64,000 nt of DNA. It comes from Cyanobacterium stanieri PCC 7202. Lineage in GTDB: Bacteria; Cyanobacteriota; Cyanobacteriia; Cyanobacteriales; Cyanobacteriaceae. Position 1 is the first letter of the stretch, and every line of letters begins with the position of its first letter. The notes under the pieces are model-generated. The model was not told where the DNA came from and did not search any database. It saw nothing but the letters and a program-made list of their open reading frames with translations. Shown piece by piece: positions 1-8,632 of the stretch. The position numbers were made by a program, and so were the translations under genes. The stretch covers positions 496,001 to 560,000 of the forward strand of contig CP003940.1 in assembly GCA_000317655.1 (NCBI GenBank). Reading direction: 5' to 3'.

Positions 1-1
1 G

Positions 2-778
2 GTAGTCAAAGCAGGTATTTTTCCTCTCCTACGGTGTGCGATGATGATGAATGAATTTGATAGTCTGCTCCATGTTGTAGGCATTGGTACGGCATTTTTT
101 GGCATCATTTATGCCCTATTTTCCCAAGACACAAAAAGAATTTTGGCATCTAGCACCGTATCACAACTAGGATGGATATTAGTGGCACCAGAGGTAGGGG
201 GATATTATGCCCTTGCCCATGGTTTAGCCAAAGCCAATTTATTTATGGTGAGTGGAGTTTTGCCTAGTCGTAATATTCAAGAGTTGCAAAATCGGGCCAT
301 GAGTACCAGACTATGGTTAACCTTATTGATAGGCAGTTTATCCATTTGTGGATTTCCCTTCTTTTATGGTTTTGCCGCCAAAACCCTCGCCCTCAAAAAT
401 CTTTCTTCTACGGAGGAGTTATTGATGAATATTAGTGCGGTGGGTACTGCTATGATTTATGCTAAGTTTATCTTTTTACCTAGCCATGGGGTAGATAGGG
501 TTAAATCTCATATTTGGTGGGGCTTAATACCTTTGATGGTCGCTATTTTTGTGGCTAATTTTCTCTACTTTCCTGCCTATACTCCTCTCAATGTTGCTAA
601 GGCTTTGGGGTTAAATGCGATCGGTTTTTTACTACACTTTTTAATCTTTAAAAAAGCGGTTTTTACTTTATCCCGATATTTTGAAGATTTAGAACAAATT
701 ATGGGAGTAATGATTTTAATGCTAGTTTTATTATTTTGGATGGTAGTCTCATGGTCGCCAGTATCTTTTTTCATTTAA
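2..778 (+). CDS. NuoL/NdhD/MrpD-type proton-translocating membrane subunit, C-terminal part
   Basis: The reading frame is open to the left window edge, so the gene starts upstream and 258 residues are visible. The first residues (VVKAGIFPLLR) and the following SQDTKRILASSTVSQLGW stretch are the lysine-bearing core of the proton-conducting subunit superfamily shared by complex I (NdhD/NdhF) and Mrp antiporters. An AHGLAKANLFMVSG helix with further polar membrane residues follows, and then several hydrophobic segments to the C-terminus. Cyanobacteria have several such paralogues, including NdhD5/D6-like ones in Mrp clusters. Which one this is cannot be decided without the upstream genes. The next gene is 123 bp away and unrelated, so this is probably the last gene of its operon. 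Confidence 0.75.
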   Translation, partial: VVKAGIFPLLRCAMMMNEFDSLLHVVGIGTAFFGIIYALFSQDTKRILASSTVSQLGWILVAPEVGGYYALAHGLAKANLFMVSGVLPSRNIQELQNRAMSTRLWLTLLIGSLSICGFPFFYGFAAKTLALKNLSSTEELLMNISAVGTAMIYAKFIFLPSHGVDRVKSHIWWGLIPLMVAIFVANFLYFPAYTPLNVAKALGLNAIGFLLHFLIFKKAVFTLSRYFEDLEQIMGVMILMLVLLFWMVVSWSPVSFFI

Positions 779-901
779 CAATTGGGTTTTTTCTAAAATA
801 ATGATTATAAAATATAGTCAATGAGAGTTGTATTATGTCCATAATTTATATAACAAAAAAACTACTTAATAAAATTATTAATAACTACTAATACCAATAA
901 A

Positions 902-1675
902 ATGGATAACACTAATCAGAAATTTTGTTTTGCTACCCTAGCCTTGGGAAAAAAATATAGAGAGATGACCAAAACATTAGCAGAAGATTTAAAAAAATAC
1001 TCTTCAGGTACTATGCTAGTGGTCGGTACAGACAATCCTAAAGATTTACTCTCTTTTGATAATGTCATCCCATTTAAATTATCTCAACAAGGAATTTTAC
1101 ACTGTTACCATGATAAGCGTTTTGTCATTCTGAAAGCATTATCTGAATTTGATACAGTGATTCAAATTGATGCGGATACTTATATGACTGACTTTATTTC
1201 TCCAAAATTAGATTTTTCCCGAGGAATTATTGAGGGCTTCAATGAAAATTTAGTCAACCATGTTACTAAATATACTCCAGAAAGATTAGACAGATTAAAA
1301 AAAATTGCGACTAAAATTGATGTTGACATATCACAAGCTAATTTTGTAGGCGAATCATTATTTATTGTTTCTAAAGATAATGGAAAAGAAATAGAATTTA
1401 TAGAACAGTGGGGAAAAATAGGACTATATCTCGAGTTAAAAGGAATACATGCAGGAAGTGGAAATATCATTGGTTTAGCTGCTCTCAAAGTAGGATTCAA
1501 AACTTCACGTACCCCATCTTGGGAACAAATCAAGAATGTGACAAATCATTTTGATGCTTCTCAAAAGATAAAAAGAAGTTCTTTTGATAATTTGAAAAGG
1601 CGTGTACAGTATCACTATAGATTGAATAAAAATCGTTTACAGGCTTTAAGTGATTTTGATTTTTTTTATAGATAA
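902..1675 (+). CDS. Putative GT-A fold glycosyltransferase, small
   Basis: This 257-residue soluble protein has the layout of a nucleotide-sugar-dependent GT-A glycosyltransferase. An N-terminal beta-alpha region (FCFATLALGKKY) leads to a DAD motif at residues 90-92 within VIQIDADTYM, which would bind the metal and sugar nucleotide. A later Gly-rich HAGSGNIIG segment could be the acceptor side. There is no signal peptide or membrane segment. The sugar and acceptor cannot be read from the sequence. The gene sits alone between a membrane subunit gene and an ABC ATPase gene on the same strand, with AT-rich flanks. The family assignment rests mainly on the DXD motif and is moderate. Confidence 0.55.
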   Translation: MDNTNQKFCFATLALGKKYREMTKTLAEDLKKYSSGTMLVVGTDNPKDLLSFDNVIPFKLSQQGILHCYHDKRFVILKALSEFDTVIQIDADTYMTDFISPKLDFSRGIIEGFNENLVNHVTKYTPERLDRLKKIATKIDVDISQANFVGESLFIVSKDNGKEIEFIEQWGKIGLYLELKGIHAGSGNIIGLAALKVGFKTSRTPSWEQIKNVTNHFDASQKIKRSSFDNLKRRVQYHYRLNKNRLQALSDFDFFYR

Positions 1676-1725
1676 TATTTTGCTATGGAAGCTAATTTAT
1701 TTTTAATTTTTGCATTATTATTTGT

Positions 1726-3357
1726 ATGAATCAATCTCTTTTATCTATTGAAAATTTAAAAATTGCTTATAAAAGTCCTGCTGAAAACAGTAATCCCCAT
1801 AAAATAAATTGGGCGGTAAATAATGTTTCTTTTTCGGTGGATAAGGGAGAAATTTTCGCATTGGTGGGGGAGTCGGGTTGTGGTAAATCAACCATTGGTA
1901 GGGGGATAATTGGTTTGTTGCCTCCTCAGGCTAGGGTTGAGGGGGATATTGTGTTTGGGAGTGAGTCGACTCTTGCTTATAATGCACAACAAATGCGCCA
2001 TTTTCGGGGTGAGGTGGTAGGGTTAATATTTCAGGATCCCATGACAAGGTTAAATCCTTTGATGACCATTGGCAATCATTGTCGGGAAACTTTGAGGGTG
2101 CATCGTCCTGATTTGTCTTCTCGGGACATACAAGAGAGGGTATTAAATACTTTGGAGTTGGTGAAAATACCAAAAAAACGTTTTGGTCAATATCCCCATG
2201 AATTTAGCGGTGGTATGCGTCAACGGGTGGCGATCGCCCTTACCCTTGTATTACAACCGAAATTGATTATTGCGGATGAACCGACTACCAGCCTTGATGT
2301 GACCATTGCCAATCAAATTTTAAGGGAATTAACTACCCTCTGCAGAGAACAAGAAATGGGTTTAATTCTGATTTCCCATGATTTAAATATGGTGGGAAAA
2401 TATGGCGATCGCATCGGAGTAATGTATCAGGGAAAAATGGTAGAAAGCGGTAAAGTAAAAGAAGTTATGGAAAATCCTCACCATGATTATAGTAAAATTT
2501 TGTTAAATTCTGCACTGCACAATAAGGAAAAAAATGACGATGATTTGGAATCATTAAATAGAAAAGCAAAACCCATTTTAAAATTAAAAAATGTCGAAAA
2601 ATATTATAGTTTAGAAGCAAACTTTTTAGAAAGATTATTAGGAAAAAAAACAGAAACTATTAAAGCAGTTGATAATATAAATCTCCAACTATACGAAGGG
2701 GAAATTTTGGGTTTGGTCGGGGAATCAGGTTGCGGAAAAAGTACCCTCTCACGGACAATCTTACAATTAATTAAACCCACTTCAGGACAGGTAATTTTTC
2801 AAGAAAAAGACATCAGTGTATTATCTCCCCAATCCATGATCAGTTTGCGCCGAGAAGTGCAAATGATTTTTCAAGATCCCCACGCCTGTCTTAACCCTCT
2901 CATGACCATTGAAAGGGCGATCGCCGAACCATTGATAATCCACAAATTGGGGGATAAAAACGAAATTAGGTCAAAAGTCACCAAAATGTTAAATAAAGTG
3001 GGTCTATGCCCTCCAGAAGATTATCTGAGACGGTATCCCAAAGAACTATCAGGGGGTCAACAACAACGAGTGGCGATCGCCCGAGCCTTAATTACCAATC
3101 CTAAATTAGTGATTTGTGATGAGCCTGTAAGTATGCTAGATGCCACCGTACAAGCCCAAGTATTACAACTAATGTTAGATCTAAAACAAGAATTTCAACT
3201 AACCTACCTATTCATCACCCATGATTTGAGTGTAGCTCGGTATATGTGCGATCGTATTGCGGTTATGAATCAGGGAAAAATTGTCGAGGAAGGCATCACC
3301 ACAGAAATTTTTACCAATCCTCAACATCCCTACACAGCAAAACTCATCAACAGTTAA
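1726..3357 (+). CDS. Dipeptide/oligopeptide-type ABC transporter, fused double ATP-binding protein
   Basis: The 543-residue chain contains two complete ABC ATPase domains of the DppD/DppF (OppD/OppF) type in tandem, as in YejF-like proteins. Domain 1 has Walker A GESGCGKST at about residues 48-56, signature FSGGMRQRV near 158 and Walker B IIADEPTTSLD. Domain 2 has GESGCGKST near 332, LSGGQQQRV near 440 and VICDEPVSMLD. The C-terminus of each half carries the NPHHDY/NPQHPYT segment typical of peptide importers. It would power a peptide or nickel-type importer from the cytoplasmic face. No permease or binding protein lies next to it, so its partners must be elsewhere. It ends 7 bp before the convergent neighbour. 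Confidence 0.88.
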   Translation: MNQSLLSIENLKIAYKSPAENSNPHKINWAVNNVSFSVDKGEIFALVGESGCGKSTIGRGIIGLLPPQARVEGDIVFGSESTLAYNAQQMRHFRGEVVGLIFQDPMTRLNPLMTIGNHCRETLRVHRPDLSSRDIQERVLNTLELVKIPKKRFGQYPHEFSGGMRQRVAIALTLVLQPKLIIADEPTTSLDVTIANQILRELTTLCREQEMGLILISHDLNMVGKYGDRIGVMYQGKMVESGKVKEVMENPHHDYSKILLNSALHNKEKNDDDLESLNRKAKPILKLKNVEKYYSLEANFLERLLGKKTETIKAVDNINLQLYEGEILGLVGESGCGKSTLSRTILQLIKPTSGQVIFQEKDISVLSPQSMISLRREVQMIFQDPHACLNPLMTIERAIAEPLIIHKLGDKNEIRSKVTKMLNKVGLCPPEDYLRRYPKELSGGQQQRVAIARALITNPKLVICDEPVSMLDATVQAQVLQLMLDLKQEFQLTYLFITHDLSVARYMCDRIAVMNQGKIVEEGITTEIFTNPQHPYTAKLINS

Positions 3358-3364
3358 CAAACTT

Positions 3365-4909
3365 TTAGCGCACCTTCGATAAGATTTGTAAGTGTTGCCA
3401 TATCGAAGCCAGACTGTTAGCCGTAATCATACCACTAGCCGCCACTGCAGGAACACCAATCCCGGGGAAAGTAGAATCCCCACAACAGTATAAATTATCA
3501 ATGGGAGTCGTGGAAGGGGGAAATAACCCCTCATCCGCATTCCAAGCCGCCCCATAGGTGCCTCGATACCGCCTTAAAAACCGTTCATGGGTAAGGGGAG
3601 TACCCACCAAAGTCACCTCACATCTTTCCCTAATATCAGGAATAAATCTCTCCAATGCTGCCCACATAACGTGCGATCGCACCTCCTTCAAATGATGATA
3701 CTCATCACTCTTACGACTCAACCCAGCCCACAAAGAATAAGGCTCCGTAGCAGGGGTATAAACATGAATACAATGTTTACCCTGGGGTGCTAAACTAGGA
3801 TCAAGCAAAGAAGGAATCGACACCGCCACCACATTTTGCTCCGCCCTCACCCCTTTCTGCCAATCATTTACAATCATGTGATGACAAGGCAAATCATCAG
3901 GTAAACCCGCCCCATCAATGCCCAGATGTAAGTGCATAAAACTATCATTCATCGGGGTTTTTTCCACCCCCGTCACAAAATCTTGGGGCAATATACCCTC
4001 CCCAATCAAAGGTAAAGTATCCCAAATCGAAGCATTCGCAATCACCGCCCGACTTGCCCGAATACTTTTCCCATTCCTTAACACTACCCCCACAGCCCGA
4101 TTACTCTCCACCACAATCTCCTGCACATGGCTAGATAACCATAATTGCCCCCCATGCTTTTCCATACCCCTTACCAAAGCCTTAACCATCGCCTCACTAC
4201 CCCCCACAGGATAATCTAAGACCACATCAGGGCGATACCACTCCGCAAACATAAAAGCCATCTCCGCCGCCGAAGTGCCATGGGCAGGTAAACCTGACAA
4301 CATAAAACAAAGTAAATCTAACCAATTACGGATAAACTCATCCGTCACCACCTGATCCATAATTTTGCCAAAACTTCCCGTTAATTTTCCTGCCGAAAAC
4401 ACATAGGGAAGCATAGAAACCGCATAGGGGGCAAGGGTAAAAATTGCTCCCAAATCATAACGAAAAGCCCCCGGAGGAATAGCCGTAGAAGCCACTCCCA
4501 AAGGTTTCATCACCTCCTGTAACCTACGCCATTGCCTCCCTGCCTCCTCTCCCCGTAGCTTGAGTAACAAATCATAAAAATCATCAGCACCCACCGCCAC
4601 ATCAAAATAACCCTCTGGCAACCAACAACCCCAGTTGTTATAATTTTTCCATTCCACATCCTCCCCAATAATATCTAACACCTGACGCAGAGGATTAGTA
4701 GAGGGGGAATAAGATAAACCTGAATATAAAGAAGGGCCCGAATCAAACTTAAAACCCTGATATGTAAAACCATGGGCAGCACCTCCCGGTAAGTTATGAC
4801 TTTCGCAAATAGTGACTCCATAACCATATTTTGCCAACATTGCCCCACAACATAAACCCCCTAAACCACTACCGATAATGACAATATCTGTTTGCTCTTG
4901 GTTCGCCAT
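3365..4909 (-). CDS. Phytoene desaturase/carotenoid isomerase-like FAD oxidoreductase
   Basis: This 514-residue protein belongs to the CrtI/CrtISO-like amine-oxidase-fold flavoproteins. A Rossmann FAD-binding motif (IVIIGSGLGGLCCGAML) occupies residues 9-25. It is followed by the ESHNLPGGAAHGF segment typical of the family and a C-terminal FAD motif around LYCCGDSTFPGIGVPAVAASG. Family members desaturate, isomerise or saturate polyene and retinoid substrates at membranes. The N-terminal region differs from canonical cyanobacterial CrtISO, so this is more likely a paralogue of unknown substrate than crtH itself. It is transcribed away from the ferredoxin gene across a 347 bp gap, and a ferredoxin or quinone partner is plausible but only inferred. 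Confidence 0.7.
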   Translation of the reverse strand: MANQEQTDIVIIGSGLGGLCCGAMLAKYGYGVTICESHNLPGGAAHGFTYQGFKFDSGPSLYSGLSYSPSTNPLRQVLDIIGEDVEWKNYNNWGCWLPEGYFDVAVGADDFYDLLLKLRGEEAGRQWRRLQEVMKPLGVASTAIPPGAFRYDLGAIFTLAPYAVSMLPYVFSAGKLTGSFGKIMDQVVTDEFIRNWLDLLCFMLSGLPAHGTSAAEMAFMFAEWYRPDVVLDYPVGGSEAMVKALVRGMEKHGGQLWLSSHVQEIVVESNRAVGVVLRNGKSIRASRAVIANASIWDTLPLIGEGILPQDFVTGVEKTPMNDSFMHLHLGIDGAGLPDDLPCHHMIVNDWQKGVRAEQNVVAVSIPSLLDPSLAPQGKHCIHVYTPATEPYSLWAGLSRKSDEYHHLKEVRSHVMWAALERFIPDIRERCEVTLVGTPLTHERFLRRYRGTYGAAWNADEGLFPPSTTPIDNLYCCGDSTFPGIGVPAVAASGMITANSLASIWQHLQILSKVR

Positions 4910-5256
4910 AGTTACCTTGAATGTAAAGATTATTTAATATTTTTAGGATAAAGGATAATCAATAATCCTTAAAGATTTACTATATGAAGAAGGTCAAATT
5001 TATCTAACAAGAAAAACTTAAACTCTTTGATAATGTTTGTACGGAATTAAGTTTATCCTTAATTTTTCCTGAATTGGGATGCAGGATATTCTTCCATAAA
5101 TTCTTTTGAACCAAAATGAATGATTTTGTCCAACAAACATGATCAAACTGAATTCGTTGAAAAATTATTAAGAATATTTTTTGTGATTTATTCGGTGTAC
5201 TAAAGAGTTTCTTTCTTGGTTAGTTTTCAAATTTATTTAGTTCAATTTTTATTAAA
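4910..5256. other. Divergent intergenic region without a recognised gene
   Basis: These 347 bp separate the divergent oxidoreductase and ferredoxin genes and must hold both promoters. The DNA is AT-rich. I see no convincing small ORF, no strong hairpin and no sigma-70 pair good enough to call. Confidence 0.5.
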
Positions 5257-5562
5257 ATGTCCAATACTTATAAAGTTCATTTAGTCAACTCAGATTTAGG
5301 AATTGATGCTGTCATTGACGTGATGGCAGATGAGTATATTTTAGATGCGGCAGAAAGACAGGGTTTTAATTTACCCTATTCTTGTCGGGCGGGGGTTTGT
5401 GTCAGTTGCACAGGGAAGTTAAGCAAGGGTAGTGTAGATCATGATTATGATTTCTTAAAACAAAATGAAATTGATGCGGGTTTTTTCCTAACTTGCAAAG
5501 CCTATGCCACTTCTGATTGTACTGTCGAAACTCATCAGGAAGACGCTTTATTAGATTTATAA
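5257..5562 (+). CDS. Plant-type [2Fe-2S] ferredoxin (minor paralogue)
   Basis: The 101-residue protein has the plant-type cluster ligands Cys43, Cys48, Cys51 and Cys80 in YSCRAGVCVSC...LTC. The first three follow the canonical CX4CX2C pattern. The gap to the last cysteine is 28 residues instead of the 29 usual for photosynthetic PetF, and the protein is slightly longer. It therefore looks like one of the minor cyanobacterial ferredoxins rather than the main photosystem I acceptor. It acts as a soluble one-electron carrier; its donor and acceptor are unknown. It stands alone and is followed by a good intrinsic terminator, so it is probably monocistronic. Confidence 0.85.
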   Translation: MSNTYKVHLVNSDLGIDAVIDVMADEYILDAAERQGFNLPYSCRAGVCVSCTGKLSKGSVDHDYDFLKQNEIDAGFFLTCKAYATSDCTVETHQEDALLDL

Positions 5563-5573
5563 TTCTATTTTCC

Positions 5574-5606
5574 AAATCCCTCTCTTGACTAGGGGAGGGA
5601 TTTTTA
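5574..5606 (+). terminator. Intrinsic terminator of the ferredoxin gene
   Basis: The stem AAATCCCTC / GAGGGATTT is followed directly by a T run, 12 bp after the ferredoxin stop codon. Confidence 0.75.
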
Positions 5607-5622
5607 TTGAATACATACAATT

Positions 5623-6366
5623 TTAATTTTCTACTAACTCAAAATTAGCGGTTACATTTTGAACATCATCTAAAGATTCTAAAGCATCCATTAATCTTAA
5701 TAAATATTTTGTTTGTTCAGAATCTGTTATTTCTACAAAATTATTGGGTATCCATCGTAATTCAGCTTCTTTAACGGTGAAATATTCTCCTAAATGTTGA
5801 TTAAGATTTTCCAAATTAGTAACATCGGTGAATATCTCTGCCCCTTGATAGTCTTCCTCATCAATCATTTCATAACTTTGGGCATCAGCTTCGAGGGATA
5901 TTTCTAATAATTTATCTTCGTCTATTTCTCCTTCTAATAAAACTACCCCTTTATGATCAAACATCCAACTCACACAACCCGTTTCTCCTAAGTTACCGCC
6001 ATTTTTACTAAAGGCTTCTCGTATATCTGCCGCAGTGCGATTACGATTATCTGTCAGGGCTTCAATTAAGACTGCAACCCCTCCCATACCATAACCTTCA
6101 TAACGGATTTCCTCTAAATTTGCCTCACCATCGTTATAAGTACCTGCACCCTTGGCGATCGCCCTTTCAATGTTATCATTAGGTATTCCTGCTGCCTTAG
6201 CTTTTTCTACCGCCGTGCGCAACTGAAAATTACCATCAATATCGGCAATACCATTACGGGCAGCGACAATAATCGCCCGAGAAAGTTGGGTAAAAGTCTT
6301 ACCCTTTTTTGCATCCACCCTTGCTTTTTGTCTCTTGATATTTGCCCATTTGCTATGCCCTGCCAT
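5623..6366 (-). CDS. YebC/PmpR/TACO1 family protein
   Basis: This is a full-length (247 aa) member of the YebC family. It opens with the diagnostic MAGHSKWANIKRQKARVDAKKG and continues through the conserved GNLGETGCVSWMFDHKG segment in the middle domain. Family members have been described as DNA-binding regulators. More recent work on the family points to a role in translation, helping ribosomes through difficult nascent sequences. The protein is cytoplasmic. The gene is a single unit on the minus strand, converging on the ferredoxin terminator. The ATG start is fixed by the family N-terminus. Nothing in the sequence looks unusual. Confidence 0.93.
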   Translation of the reverse strand: MAGHSKWANIKRQKARVDAKKGKTFTQLSRAIIVAARNGIADIDGNFQLRTAVEKAKAAGIPNDNIERAIAKGAGTYNDGEANLEEIRYEGYGMGGVAVLIEALTDNRNRTAADIREAFSKNGGNLGETGCVSWMFDHKGVVLLEGEIDEDKLLEISLEADAQSYEMIDEEDYQGAEIFTDVTNLENLNQHLGEYFTVKEAELRWIPNNFVEITDSEQTKYLLRLMDALESLDDVQNVTANFELVEN

Positions 6367-6592
6367 AAATAACTTTTTTTAAAAACTCCATTTAAAATTA
6401 ACCATTATTTTAAATCATTTTGCTGATCGGTATAATTCTCGTTGTTTATGATTGCTCGTTTAGACGGGAAATAGGGAATAGTGATAATATTTTTTATATC
6501 TCAATTTTTACCATAGCCTGATTATATTTCATAGGATAATTAAGCAATATCTAATTCTTAGGGCTAAGTTAAACTTAATATTAGGAGTAACA

Positions 6593-8551
6593 TTGGAAAA
6601 ATTTAAATTTATAGACTTATTCGCTGGAATCGGAGGATTTCATTTAGCCTTTCACTCCTTGGGGGGGGAATGTGTTTTCGCCTCTGAAATTGATATCCAT
6701 GCCCGAAAAACCTATAAGCATAACTTTTACCCGATTAACCCAGAATTATTTGATAAAGGAATGTTTAACGATGACATTCGTAAAATATCCCCCGATGAAA
6801 TTCCCGATTTTGACATCTTATGTGCAGGATTTCCTTGTCAACCTTTTAGTCAGGCAGGATATAAAAGAGGATTCAATGATAATCATAAATCAGAACGAGG
6901 AAATCTATTTTTTAACATCGTTGATATTTTAGAAATTAAACAGCCAAAAGCATTTTTTTTAGAAAATGTTAGGGGATTAATTAGTCATGATAAAGGAAAC
7001 ACTTTCAAAATCATTAGAGATATTTTAGAACAAGAATTAAATTATAGTTTCTATTATCAAATAGTCAAAGCCTCGGATTATGGACTACCTCAATTAAGAC
7101 CAAGAACTTTCATAATTGGTTTTAGAGATGAAGGATTTTTCAAAAGTTTTAATTTTCCATCAGTAAAACCTCTAAAATTTAATATGTCTGATGTTTGGGG
7201 AGGTAAATGTTCTCGAGAAATAGGTTTTACTTTGAGGGTTGGGGGACGAGGTTCTAATATTAATGATAGAAGAAATTGGGATTCTTATTTAGTAGATGGT
7301 GAAGTAAGGCAATTAATGCCTGAACAAGGAAAAAAAATGCAAGGATTTCCCGAGCATTTTGAATTTCCCGTCTCAAAAAAAGAGGCAATGAAACAGCTAG
7401 GAAATAGCGTTGCTGTTGATGCAGTGAGAGAATGTGGCAAAAGTTTACTAGAACATTTAGAAACTATAGATTTACAAAATATGGGTATTAAAAAAACAAA
7501 GAACAAGGGTGAATGGACAGAGAGATATTCATTTTTTAAAATTATTAATGACCAAAGAATTAACTTAGCTGATAAAACTTTGCAAAAAAACAACAGTTAT
7601 TTTAACGTTACCAAAATATCAACTCTTAATTTAGATGAAAATATAATTTTAGTAGATAAAGATTCAATAATTGTTGAAAATAAAATTACCAAATCAAAAA
7701 AAGAAATCAATATTTCTGAGCTTATTAATCAAAATGTTTTAGATAATTTAGTAAACCAAATTAAAGATAATAAAGGCACATTTGAAATAAATGAAATGAT
7801 TGCTATTCAAAATAAATTAGGTATTTCTATTATAAAAGGAGGTCAAAGTAATCAAAAAAGTGATGTTATTTTAGACATCAATAAAGATCACTTTTTTAAA
7901 GTCAATGAAGGATTCGGAATAAAATCTTACTTAGGTAATAAACCTACATTACTAAACGCATCGGGCAACACAAATTTTATATTTAGGGTTAATAATCTAT
8001 CCAGTTATAGTTTGGATGAGATTAATAATATAAAAAAGCTAAAAGATCGGATTAATAAAATAATCAATTTAGGAGGTATTTTTTCTTTTTATAAAATAGA
8101 AAAAGAAACTATGGCATATAATTTAAGAATTATTGATTCTATGATGCCAAACCTTTTAGCTGAGATGTTATTAGAGTTTTTTGTGCATAGAAATAATTTA
8201 ATTTCGGAAAATCTACTCACTATTTATCAAAAGCAACTTGCTCAAACCATGATAGATGATTTACCATCTTTAACTATCAAGTTAAAAAGATTTCTAGTAG
8301 GTGTTTTACTAGGCTTCTTTGCGGAAACAAAATGGGATGGTAAATATTCATCCAATGGCACCATCGTAGTAAAAGAAAATGGAGAACAATTAGCATTTCA
8401 CATCATAGATATTGTTTCTTTGGAAGATTATTTATTTGAAAATATAGTTTTTGATACCCCTTCAACGACTCGACATCGTTATGGTAAGTTAATTTTAGAA
8501 AACGATGGTTGTTTGTATTTCAAACTTAATCTTCAGCTAAGATTTCGCTAA
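6593..8551 (+). CDS. Single-chain restriction-modification protein: C5-cytosine methyltransferase fused to HpaII-family endonuclease
   Basis: Residues 1-285 form a complete m5C DNA methyltransferase. They hold motif I DLFAGIGG (8-15), motif IV GFPCQPF with catalytic Cys82, motif VI ENVRGL, motif VIII QLRPRTF and motif X QLGNSVAVDAV (from 268). The target-recognition region has GFTLRVGGRGS and NDRRNWDSYLVDGE, as in CCGG-type enzymes. Residues from about 304 (NKGEWTERY) to 652 match the style of HpaII-family restriction endonucleases, so both activities sit on one chain. CCGG as target is inferred from both halves. The start is TTG, supported by AGGAG at 6583-6587. A run of eight G (6661-6668) lies in codons 23-26. 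There is no separate R, S or C gene nearby, and the neighbours are housekeeping genes. Confidence 0.85.
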   Translation: MEKFKFIDLFAGIGGFHLAFHSLGGECVFASEIDIHARKTYKHNFYPINPELFDKGMFNDDIRKISPDEIPDFDILCAGFPCQPFSQAGYKRGFNDNHKSERGNLFFNIVDILEIKQPKAFFLENVRGLISHDKGNTFKIIRDILEQELNYSFYYQIVKASDYGLPQLRPRTFIIGFRDEGFFKSFNFPSVKPLKFNMSDVWGGKCSREIGFTLRVGGRGSNINDRRNWDSYLVDGEVRQLMPEQGKKMQGFPEHFEFPVSKKEAMKQLGNSVAVDAVRECGKSLLEHLETIDLQNMGIKKTKNKGEWTERYSFFKIINDQRINLADKTLQKNNSYFNVTKISTLNLDENIILVDKDSIIVENKITKSKKEINISELINQNVLDNLVNQIKDNKGTFEINEMIAIQNKLGISIIKGGQSNQKSDVILDINKDHFFKVNEGFGIKSYLGNKPTLLNASGNTNFIFRVNNLSSYSLDEINNIKKLKDRINKIINLGGIFSFYKIEKETMAYNLRIIDSMMPNLLAEMLLEFFVHRNNLISENLLTIYQKQLAQTMIDDLPSLTIKLKRFLVGVLLGFFAETKWDGKYSSNGTIVVKENGEQLAFHIIDIVSLEDYLFENIVFDTPSTTRHRYGKLILENDGCLYFKLNLQLRFR

Positions 8552-8632
8552 TTTTGATTAAGACAACTTCAATTATGGGAGAATGATTTATAATTTTCTT
8601 AAGTTCGATGGTTAGATATTAATTCCCCCCCC

